A stretch of DNA of 64,000 nucleotides from Chrysaora quinquecirrha (taxonomy: Eukaryota > Cnidaria > Scyphozoa > Semaeostomeae > Pelagiidae), in the NCBI GenBank assembly GCA_014526335.1, contig JACTAT010000032.1:8620468-8684467 (forward strand). Reading direction: 5' to 3'. The notes below the pieces were generated by a model. The model saw nothing but the letters and a program-made list of their open reading frames with translations. It was not told the DNA's origin and did no database searches. Every line of letters starts with the position of its first letter. Position 1 is the stretch's first letter. Positions 42,083-53,600 of this stretch are shown here, in pieces. The position numbers and the translations under genes are program-made.

Positions 42083-43001
42083 CTTTTTTGGCTCCCCGTG
42101 GCAAGTCAATGCTGCAAATGACAGCGTCTCGTGGTATGAAAATTCGTCTTTATCGGACAGTTGAATTATGCCATCGAGAATTAGAAGTCGACCACACCCA
42201 ACGCTAAAGTTGAGAAGCAAAGATTGAAATATAATTATACGTATATAGAGGAGAAAAAAAGAAGAGAACACGTAACTGGCTGCTGTGACGTCGCGAGGCT
42301 TAATTACAATAACATAAACTTCAAGTCTACTTTTCTATATCTTAACACTAAAAACTTCAACAAGCTTATACTTTATCCAACGTGAAACACAACAAAACTT
42401 CGTCAAAACTGCTGTACAACCACCGCTGTACTGCACAACCACCGCTGTACTGCACATACGTGTGGGGGTGTCACCCCAGTATTTCCAAAATATTGAAAAA
42501 TTCGGGCAAATTTTCGAAAACATCTTTTAAATTATGGAATTAAATGTAAATACTCATTTGATCTGAGATTTTGAATGCAGTGTCAACAAGTTAGCATGCA
42601 GAAAATAGCAGAAAAAAATGATCCATTGAAAAAGAAAACTATTATTCACTCATAGTTATGTTTTCATCGGATTTCTTATTTATTGAACTTTCAGAACTTT
42701 TATGGGAAACGAGAAAATTCGGGCAAATTTATTGACACCCCCCCCCAATATTTCAAGTATAAATACGCCCCTGTATGCGGGTGTTTATTTTTATACTAAT
42801 ATTTCGCCTATCAGAGTAAATTACAGTTGAATTTAACTGTATCTTACTCTGCTCAACGTACCTGTCAAATACGAGGATATCCTGATACTGAGAACTGCCT
42901 TGATAAAGTATTTCATCAATCCTTGTCCCCGATATTTTCTCAAATGGCTCGCCTTCAAATAGCTCTTCGTAGAATACACCATCCTTGATAAAGGAACCCA
43001 T
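42083..43001 (-). CDS. Duplicate first two coding exons of spermidine synthase
   Basis: Exon 1 (43001-42862) and exon 2 (42203-42083) encode exactly the same residues as SRM exons 1-2, from MGSFIKDGVFYEE to HGEPKK. Splice sites are intact and exon 2 ends in phase 0, so a transcript starting here could splice straight to SRM exon 3 at 36810. No exon 3 copy follows, so by itself this is a partial gene. It may be an alternative 5' end, a non-functional duplicate, or an assembly artefact in which two haplotypes were placed in tandem. Confidence 0.8.
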
Positions 43002-43514
43002 CTTTTCAGCTAAACGGCTGTAAATAACGAAGGGCAAAATGAAGAAATATACTAAGCTTTATACGTTTCGCCTTCGCTTCATCAGTACTTTGATTACAAT
43101 GATCAAGGGGCATACCTAATAAACCAAGTTAACAATGTGGTTACAACGCCCGGGGCCCGGGGGGTACTTCGATTGTTCAAGATACTAGGCGTAGCGTGCC
43201 GCCCAAATGGGTTAAGCCTGCTTTTTCAGCGACATTTCCTTAAATTGTAAGAGACGTTCATTTTTCATTCATTTTATCATGTTTTGACACGAAACCAAAC
43301 CCTTTCAGCTAGTTTTAGAAAGATACCCTCGATTATAAAAGCCAACCAGGGTGGATTTTGCTTAGATTTTATAATGATTTCATGAACAAACTAAGAAAAG
43401 CGAACGCCTTCGCAAAAAGCCCAACCGAGTGTAAAAAGCAAGCGAACAAGTTAAAGTTAAAGTTGCCGTTTTTGAGTCTACTACTAGCATAGGGCTATTC
43501 AGTCGACTTTACAC

Positions 43515-43748
43515 TTTACCCCTGGTCTGGATGCATTAGCATATAGCAGGGTGCAGCCGCACACGGCGCTCATAACTACCGACCAGATACCCATTTTTAC
43601 ACCTGGGTGAAGAGAGGCACATTTGTGTTAACAACTTGCCCAAGGTTGTTATCTCTGCAACACAAGTGGAAAGACCGTGGCTCGAACCCACAACATTTTC
43701 GTTGTGAGTCCAGCACGCTAACCACTGCGCCACAGAGACCACAGAGAC
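43515..43748 (-). repeat. tRNA-derived SINE, copy B
   Basis: Same element as 38,850-39,085, carried by the segmental duplication. Confidence 0.8.
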
Positions 43749-44076
43749 TACTCACTATTAACTCTAGAGGAATCTCAGCCCCTTGAAGCGGGCTGAAAAT
43801 CCTAGCCTGTCAAGCTGAAGGAAGGCTGGAATTCCAGGCGGCTGAAATTGTCTCATGTAATCGCAATATCAATTTTGCGGAGAGATGACTGGAGAAGAGG
43901 ACTGAGTTTGCAGCCCGTTTAACTGCAACACAAGTGGAAAGACTTAGCATATTCCATTTTTACACAAACTTGATACCACTCCCATAAAAAAATGGCCATG
44001 AAACGTGAGAGGGCGCTCTAGCCCTCTGTTCGGGATCCCAGCAAACATACAAAATATTACGAATCCACCCATCCTT

Positions 44077-44175
44077 CATTCATCTATCTAATCATCCATC
44101 CGTCCACCCATCCATCCATCCATCCATCCATCCATCAACCCATCCATCCGCCCATCCGCCCATCCATCCATTCTT
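44077..44175. repeat. CATC microsatellite, copy B
   Basis: Duplicate of 39,412-39,520. Confidence 0.9.
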
Positions 44176-44927
44176 CCACTGACTTCTATATAACGTTTGT
44201 TCATTTCTTGTAGAAAAAGGGGGCGTTGGTGTATCTATAAAACAAGAGAGAGTTCACCTTTATCATTTGCAAGGAACTTCTTGAGGTTCTAAAGATGAAA
44301 ATTCCCGAAACAATAAGGAACACCTTTAAGGAACTTTAAGGAACTGTCGAGGCTCGGATGAAAAACTAAGAAACTCCTTTTTAAAGAACAAGACGGTTTG
44401 TACGAAAAAGGAACAGAAGTACAATATATTTCCCATCGTTCTTCCCAAAAGGCTCCATTTATACTTAAAGTTAGAAATAAAGAATATTTTCTATGAATTT
44501 GCTGTAAAAATTAGTATTTATACATATCCAACGACAAGGAACAGTATAAGGAACTCTCAGCCTCATTTTGTTGAAAAATTAAGGAACTCCAGCCTCAACT
44601 CAGACCAAAGGTTCCTTATAAAAAAAAACGTGTAATCTTTTAATAACCGAGGAATTAAGTAAAATTGATAAACTCACCCGGTTGAGTAGAAAGTTGAATT
44701 TTCGTCTTATCGCCAGAGTAATAAGTTGCAAGAGGAACTAGTTGAGTTGTCCTGGAAAAATAGACAACGATAGTAACGCTTATCAATAATTCATGAGGGA
44801 AACCACCTTATAGAACATATAGTCACACAGTGGGGAATGACAATCACTCTATTCTGTGATGAAATACCTTATTCTATCATTCTATGATGTAGTTTGTATA
44901 CAGCATTGCAAGTGAAATGCTGTAAGC

Positions 44928-46231
44928 ACAACTTGGATTCTTTTCTTCTTGTACTGGGCAATTGCCAATATATACGGGGGATCACTAATCACGGGAGATC
45001 AACAATTACGGGAAATCAATAACAACAACAGTTGACGGTAGATCAATAGTTAAAACGAATAGACATGCACAAGAAGATCATACGCATGAAAACGGAGCAG
45101 CCCTTTTGAATTCCTGCACAAAAGTCGATGAAGCTATTCTTTTTTCCATTCAATTTTGATTGAAGACTGGCTTAAGCCACTTTTATACTTGTCCATTCCC
45201 TTTAAACTTGTCTTTTGTTGTCTTGCACCGCGGTGGTTCTACCGTCATTCGCCGGCTTCTACACCGACTGTTGCCGGGATTAAGCACAGCTTGGATTCTT
45301 CTTGTACTCGGCAATTGCCAATATAGTAATAGGGGAATCACTAATTATGGGAGATAAATAATTACGGAAGATCAATAATTACAATAGTTGACAATAGAGA
45401 TTAATGGTTAAAAAAATCATACTTGTCTTTTGTTGACTTGTACCGCTGTGTTTCTGGCTTCATTCAATAATTACAGGCCGGATTCTACACCATCTGTTAC
45501 CGAGGTTGATGTTTTTCGTAGACTCAGGATCTTGGCTACGTATGTTTTGAAGTGCGCGCAGAACCGCAGAGAACACACGGAGTAAGTCAACATTGGAGAA
45601 ACGATCCTTCTCTTAAATACATAACATTTACATGAAGTATTTGTTATCTAAGCCTAACAGTGGGTACATTGTTAGAAAAAGTCCAACTGAGGCGGCATTT
45701 CTCCAATATAATGGTGACGTACTATCTATTTGTTTTCTTCTATATTCAATTATTATTTACCAACAAGACAATAATGCACTCGACCATCTGTAAAGGCACC
45801 CGACGGTGGGTTCATAGTTAGATATAAACAATACCAAGCGCAGATGTACGGATACAGGTTGTTGTTTTCTTGTTTTCTTGTTGTTAATTGAAATTGAAGG
45901 ACTTGAAGGGACTCTTGAAAGGCAACACAAAAACACATTTTGGCAGATGCGCGAAAATTTGAATAGGGAAAATAAAAGAGGTGGGAAGGGGGTCCAGGGT
46001 GTCCAGACCTGTCCCGCATATTGTGCGTGGGACTCCCGCGTTTTCAGGAGAAACGTTGTCAACCTCTCCCCTACAAGATTTGGGAAATCTCCGGGATTTA
46101 GGTCTGTCATTCATTAAGAAAATGGTTGCAGTACTTTAATGAAAGCCACACATGTATTAAAAAGATCCAATGTGTTAATGAATGTCTATAACTTAACCAA
46201 CAAACAGACTAATAATCTGAATTGCGATAAA
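44928..46231. other. Repeat-rich stretch, no gene
   Basis: 44,930-45,560 holds two imperfect units that share CTTGGATTCTTCTTGTAC, CACTAATTAxGGGAGAT, ACTTGTCTTTTGTTG and GGCxGGxTTCTACACC. Probably the promoter side of SRM transcripts, but no start is identifiable. 45,570-46,230: nothing recognised. Confidence 0.5.
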
Positions 46232-46557
46232 CAGTGGAAACATTTTCGGGCATACTTAAAAGCTTTTTTCCTCTGACACTCCTCAGAGTATAAACGTCAG
46301 AAACAGACCGAAACGCGGAATTTATACCCAGATGCAGATCGAAATGCACCAATGAGAAAGTGCAGCTAAATTAGCATTGTGTTTTAAACACCAATCAGCT
46401 TGTCCGAAACAGCGGGAAGATAAAGTAAAGGGTAGTAATAAAGATAAAGGGTATCAATTCCGCCTTTTTCTGGCGTTTCGGTCTGTTTTTGACGTTTATA
46501 CTCTAAGGAGTGTCATACGAAAAAAGCTTTTAATTATGCCCGAAAATGTTTCCACTG
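46232..46557. mobile_element. 326-bp MITE-like element
   Basis: CAGTGGAAACATTTTCGGGC on the left is mirrored by GCCCGAAAATGTTTCCACTG on the right. The inverted arms continue through AAAAGCTTTTTTC, ACTCCTxAGAGTATAAACGT and CAGACCGAAACGC. A partial copy is in BCAP31 intron 4. Confidence 0.9.
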
Positions 46558-47968
46558 ACCAAGTAATATCTGATACACTGTTATACACTACTACTTAACT
46601 ACCTACAATCTTGGACAAAATATATTGGAACGGCCTAAATAGTTTTGCTACTATCTTATGATTCCCCTTCTCCCCCGTTACAATGTTGTTTCGTACAAAA
46701 GTTGTTTTGCTCTACTACCAACATTGTTTTGGGGGTAAAAGGGGGGGAAATTGAAGTTATGGAAGTAGAAAATCAATGGAATTGGCCTTATTCCTTGGAG
46801 AAAATGCCTTGTCCCAAATATTTTGTCCAAGATTGTAGATGATTAAATAAGAAAATTTTACATTTTTATTGTTATACTTAAATAAAAGCTTTCAGCTAAG
46901 CATTGACCTTGATTTACCAATACGTTTTATGCATATTTTTGGAAAAGCGAATTTACATGCACTGTATAGCTACATGGTCATGAAATAAATTTATCACTAC
47001 AACAGATTTCATATACTGTGAAGGTGATTAATAAGAAAGGGATGATTTTCAAACATTTTTTTGCTTGCGTCGAGCACAAAGTGTTTTCAAAACATCGAAC
47101 TCGAATTCAGTTTATTAATGTTTCATGACGTGGCCAAAACGTTCAAACATTACTTGATAACTCAATTCCAAAATGTTTGACAAAGTTTGATCTTTTGGCT
47201 TGGGCTCTAAGACTCTGGCCAACCGATCAAACATTGTTGATCAAGCATTTGAGATTTGCTTTACACGCAATGTTTGACCGTTTGGCCACGTCATAAAACA
47301 CTGCTTCTCAAGCAGAATCGCTTAGCAATGTTTTTTGAAAAATTTCAGAAACATTTTATGCTTGTATCAAGCAAAAAATGTTTGACGAAAAATGTTTCGT
47401 GACGTGGCCAACATTCAAACTTTGCTTGATAAGTAAATTCCAAATGTTTGACAAAGAAAGTTTGATCGTTTGGCCAGGGCCTAAGTCTTGTTCAGTCTTG
47501 TTCTTGTTCAGTCAGATACTGAACTTTCCTTTTGTTTTCGAGGGCGTTTAGTTTTGTTCGTTTCGTTTTGTCAGTCACAAACATTTGTTGAGCTCGCGCG
47601 TGCGCAATGCAATACGCCTCATGCAAAGAACAACTGAGCATTGACCAGGACTAGATTATAGGTGACGCTTATGACGGACGAGATTATGGGGCTTGCTTCA
47701 TAGAAACCGGGAACATACTCTTCTTTTTTCCAGTCGAAGGTACATCGGAATCAGCAGCCATAGAAAGGAGAGCTTCTATGTCTTCATTTCGAAATTAATA
47801 TGCTTGATGTGATAGGTGCGGATAGGTGTTTATGCTTGATTTGGTCGGTTATCCCTCCCCCCCCCCCAAGTACGGGTAAACCTCGCAGAAAGGGGGTTAT
47901 AAGCCTGATTTCGCACATTCAGTCTTAGGGCTGGCTAAGCAGAGGGTTTTATAGAGGCCTTGGAGCTT
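46558..47968. other. 3' of the kinase gene, with hairpin repeats
   Basis: 47,125-47,480 carries two hairpin-forming modules of AAACATTxxTTGATxA, GTTTGATCxTTTGGCC and GGCCACGTCA words; a relative is at 61,765-61,900. A short C-run is at 47,855. No gene seen. Confidence 0.55.
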
Positions 47969-50447
47969 TTACGATACATCTGCAAACGCCTTCTCGACTT
48001 CGCTGGCAGCAAAAAACGCCTTCAATACTTTGACAAGGACTAATTTTGTTGAGCTTGCTAACTCTGGTCTTCGTGTTCGTGCAAACTCGGCAACTGAACT
48101 TGGCGTGAAATCCGTGCTTTCGATAACCTCGTGTTTTGTTTTGCTTGCTGATGTATACTTGCTTTGTATCTGCTCCCATGTTAGCTTTCGTTTGGGATTG
48201 ATTTTGTCATTTGATAGATCAACATAGCCGCACATGCCCCATTCATGGTTATCATACTTCAAGTATGTCGTGTGGAATTTTATGGCGTCGATCTCTTCAG
48301 CAGACAATTCGATATTCAGATTCTTCCTCAGACTGCTAGCAGCACATTCAAGAAGCGAGACAACAGTCCTACCATTCACCTCTTTGCAGGACTCTTCTGT
48401 TACGCTTCGTGTAATGGTGCATGTGTAAAGTCCGGGCGCTGGAATGCTGCCTTGTTTTGGGTCAGTACCTACAGTATGAGAAGATAGACCAATTAATAAC
48501 ACAAACCTTGATTGGTCAGAGAACGTTTTGTGGAAGTGTAGCAGATTAGGGGAAGCGAGATTGGAATAGATGTTGATTATTTTTTTCTGCATCAAAAACA
48601 TCCTCATAAAAATCAGACAATCGTAATAATAATAATAATAAAAATAATAATAATAATCATCATCATCATCATCATAATCATCATCATCATCATCATCATC
48701 ATTATCATCATCATCATAATCTTCCATAATCATCTTCATCATTGTCATCATCCTGTCATCATCATCATCAGCATTCATTGTCATCTTAATCGTCATAGTC
48801 ATCATCATAACCAGAATCACCGTTATCATCATCGTCCTCGTCATTATCATCATTATCATCATCATTATTGTCATGAAAATCAGTCAATCATCAATAATAT
48901 TCGTCATCGCCATTATTATCCACAATCATCATTATCAGCATCCTCATCATCGTCATCATCATAATTATAATCATCAACACTAAACAGGCAGGAATATGAA
49001 GGGAACTGAGGCTGGGGACTACCGTAAGCTTACCCTGAAAACGAGATGAGCCCTTACCTGTATTCTCTCTCTTGCAAAATAGCAGCTTTTGATCAGCGGT
49101 TATCACAGCTATATGAAGACCAAATGAAGTGCTGAAGGCGGGAATAATTTGTTTTTTGCATGGTACAGCATTTGCCTTCTCCTCATCTGACATTGTATGC
49201 CATACTGCTCTCATTGCTCTGTAATGTGCGTAAGAGCTTGTCATGAACTTCAAAACCACTGTATTGCGTCCATTCACTGTTTGAATATCTAAAGACGTGA
49301 CAGCCATGGATGATTTCTTGGTTATTTTACCCTCTTGAATTTGCTGCAAGAAATAAAGGGTCGTAAGTTGTCGCAAGAATTGCAACGCATTTACGTATTT
49401 ACACCACAGAACGTGTGCGCAACCCTGTAGTGGTATGATAAGGCTTCTAGAGGCGGGGCATTTGGCATGATGCGATAGACCTTTTCAAAGAGGTCTGGGT
49501 CGGCGTGACATTTTTCTGGAAGATGGCCGCCATTGAGTAACGGAATGTTCAGTATAATTGAGGGCTGTCATCAGTACAGTGGAGGGATATCATCAGTACA
49601 GTGGAGGATATTCAGTACTGTGGAGGGATATCATCACTACGGTACTCTCAGTACTGAAACCCTCCACCGTACTGATGATATCCTTCCACTGTACTGATGA
49701 TATCCCTCAACTGTACTGATGATATCCCTCCACTGTACTGAATATCCTCTTCTGTACTGCACACCCTCCATTGTAATGCACATACATTATACGCTCTAGC
49801 AGTCAGAAAAGTTGTTCAAAAAGAGTAGAAACAGCAGTTTGACTGACCTCGGTGAAAAATTGCAAATTATTCAGATACACGTCATAGTAGCTCCATTCAT
49901 TAACATCTTCAGGAAATGTAAATTTATTTTCACGATTCAAAGTAACATCACATACAAGACTTTCTTGCGAGTATCCCTCGGGCCTGTCTGAATCTTTCGT
50001 TCTAGGACTTTCAGTCTAGAAGATAAAGCAAGTCTAGGGGTGGCTACGTATTCGTGGTATGGGAAGAAAATTGACTTAACTAGGACAATTAGAAGCCATA
50101 AGTTATTAATCATGTAAATTCGTTAGTTATTTTACCTCAAGTACGAGACTGTCCGCAACGTAAACATAAGTATTTTGGAGAAATCCACACGTAAAGAATT
50201 CTGCATTCCGTGTTTTAGTTCTGTATGGGTTTGTCACATCTGAGAGGAGAAAGAATAACGCAGATATCTTCTGGCTGTCTTATTTAATTTCTGTGTTATG
50301 TGTTTTCTTTTGTCTCATTTTATGCCTTCACATTGATATTTTGTCAGTTAATAAACTAACTAACTAACTAATTAACTAACTAACTAATTAACTTAGTAAC
50401 GATCTAACTTACTAAATAACGAACTAAGAAACTAACTAACTAACTAC

Positions 50448-50503
<56 letters not shown>

Positions 50504-50601
50504 ATAACTAACTATTTATAAATAATTAACTAACTAATTAACTAACTAATTGATTAACTAACTAAGTAAGTAAGTAACTAACTAACTAACTAACAAACTA
50601 T

Positions 50602-50633
<32 letters not shown>

Positions 50634-53600
50634 AAAACTAACTATTTATAAATAATTAACTAACTAAATAACTAGCGATATTTTGTTTATTTTCATGCTT
50701 TTCCATGCATTCACATGTATTTTGAAAGCATAATTCATCTACATACTGCATTGAACAGTATTTGAAAAGGTAGGGCTTCAAAGTTACTAGAAAGCTGGTA
50801 AATTCTTTATCAAATTTAGATTACCTAGAAAATAACCGTTTACAACCATTTCAGCGGATGAAGGCCGTTGTAGCGGATCGTTCGCATAGCAATGCAAGAT
50901 CAGCTTTCTCAGTGGGTCGTTTTGAGGTATGCGGTCCGGTAGCACGATTCTTGATTTCTTCGAATCCCACGTCGTTGCGTTTAATACATCAGTAGCATCT
51001 GAATTCCATGGTTTAACTCCGCACGCGCAAAAGGCCACTGTATTGCCATATGAATAAACGTCCGCGCAGATGAATATTTGTTCTTCAGTCTGACTGTTCA
51101 GGTAATGTCTAATATCTGGAAAAAGGTATTAACGTTAAAAAGATGCGACTTGAGAAAATAGTAATATTCAAAGCTGTGGAGAACTCTGTTATTCCTTCGG
51201 CCCATGAGTGAACAGTCATCGAGCGGTCACTATATGTAGCTACGACCGTTTGATAAAACTTGATTTGAGTTTCTTTGAGCTTATTTGCAAACCTAGCCTC
51301 GCATCGAGCTAACCTCAGCTAGAGACAATAACAACAACAACAACACAAAATGCTTGCTTTGAGAATACCTTTGTCTTCATCATGGATTTCACCTGTGTCT
51401 TCGTCCTGCTCATCGTCTTCATCGTCATCGTCATTTTGCTCAAAATACATCCATATTTCTGGAGGGGCGTATCTTGAGCAACAATAATCCGTTATTTCTT
51501 TATTATTTCTTTGATATGCAACTCCAAAATCTGCAATCTTCACTTGCAGGCTCCTTTCGTCAAACTAAATAAAATAATCATAGAGATAGACAGAGGAATA
51601 ATTTTTTTTTTTAAAAGACACGGAGCATATTCAACATACAAAGCCTCTAGCCTGTTCATTTACTCTTAACCTTGTACTAGAAAGTAACATTGTTGCTTTC
51701 GTAAAGCGCAATATCTCATCATTTAAATTTTGCTGAACTGCACAGAAAAAGTTTCAGAGCGCTCATCAAAAAATTTTGTCCCTCTCTACCTAGCTGCTTT
51801 CTTGACTGCCTGTCTTGCCATGATTTCGGCTAGTGGCCAAGGACTCCTTATCTGCGGGGACAAAAACTGCGCTTGTTCCCCAGCCCGCCCCCCATATTTG
51901 GCTGGCCCAATGATCGCCCATTGGAAAGTCCAAACAACGGGAAAAACATCACCAAAGCTCGGATAATAGACTGTGGTGGCTAAACGGCGCTGAGAAACTT
52001 TTGCTTTTAAAGGAGACAAAGAAGTGCATAATAATAATAGATAAAAAAGCCCTTCAAGTGGTTACTTCATGCAAAGGTAACACAATATGTCATTTTTGAA
52101 CATGCCCCGTGGGGTAATTTCAAAAAAGGGGTAATTGAGTCATGGAGCTTAATCATTGGAAGAAGCTTGGATAGAAATGGGGAGAAAAAAATGTAACTTG
52201 CTTATATGATATTTACTCAAACACTCACCAATACATTATCTGGCTTGATATCCCTGTGGGCCACTGGCTCATCGAATGTATGCAAATAAGCCAAAGCATG
52301 CGCCAACTGGGCTGAAATGTCCCACACCAAATAGTCAGGTAGCCCTTGCTTTTCGTACGTTGCTCTTTCCATTACATATCGTTTCAGGTTGTTAGAAATA
52401 TATTGCATGGCGAAAAACGTCTGCCCAGTTTTCAGTTCGAATTTCGTTGTTTCTATGTCTTTTTCGATGATGCCCGTCCCTCTGAATGCAACTATGTTGT
52501 CGTGTCTCAATAGGCTAAACACGAAAAAGTAAAGGAACACAAAAAGTCACAAAATGGTTTATGTTTCTTGGGGAAATTGTTAGAAAGTTTAAATAGAGTG
52601 GAAGAGCCATGTAATGAACATCATAGGTAAAATAGATGCTAAAACTGGATACTATAGAAAGTTGGAGGCAAAATATAGGCAGGATCTTTCTTATGAACAT
52701 TTGTGGGACCAATTTCATTTTTCGTTGTAGAGAGGTGTCCGCTGTATGGAGGTTGGTTTATACAACGAAATGATTTGGGGGCCAAAATATGCATCCGTTG
52801 CTCAGAGGTGTCCGTTGTATAGAGGCGTCTGTTAATATAGGTTCCGCAGTGCTGAATTCGTCGGATAGTTAAGAAATTTTCAATACTTTCCTATTGAAAA
52901 TTGTGTATTTTTGGGTAGTTTTCGGGTGAGAGGCCAATTTTTTTGCGAAAATTTCATGTTGACCCTATCCCACCTACCCTACAGCTCCATTACATGGGCG
53001 GCTAGCACACTCTTAACGTTCATCCTTTCGCGCCCTTTTTCAACCCTAAGCTCTGTGAATGAGTTTTAACCCGTATATTCGAAGGTGCTGTGGCGTTGTG
53101 GTGTAATCCAGCTGACTCGTGGTGTCAGAAGCTCAGTGTGGTTAGGGTTCGAGCCCAGCCACGGTAGCGTCACAGCCAGGGTCGAAATTAATCGTCTCGT
53201 TAACCTACTACTGAGGTCCTAGCGACTGGCACTAAAACACCATTTCACCTATAGTGACACTTACCTAACCAACTTCATTTCTGCATTGAAGTCTTCCTCG
53301 TGACTCGTGTTCAACTTTGATGGCTTCAAAACCTTGATTGCTAGCTTTGTACCTCGTCGACTAGCAAGAAAAACATTCGAGAAACTACCACCTCCAATCA
53401 GCTTCCAATTTTTTGACAAAGACTTCTGAGTTATTTTTCTGTCGAGTCCCTCTGCGTTTGAGCCACTAAGTGAGCGCTCTGGAAACACGATGAAGGGTAA
53501 AAAATGAAGAACGATGCAATAAAAACTCCATGTGCGCATAAGCAACTTCTGCTGCTCCTGATTTTGGAGAATTTATGAATATCAAAATTAAACCTATTGT

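Larger units (their letters stand above)
42041..44927. repeat. Segmental duplication, copy B
   Basis: Counterpart of 37,361-40,395. Differences are few: C-run length near 42,475, single substitutions, and a loss near 44,255 that removes the start of the TTATAAGGAACC element. Confidence 0.95.

Noticed and set aside
38873..43742. tRNA genes
   Set aside because: A and B boxes are present in several repeats, but anticodon and acceptor stems do not pair; no bona fide tRNA seen.
51730..52019. Open frames on both strands inside kinase intron 3
   Set aside because: Unlike any family I know and not in phase with flanking exons.
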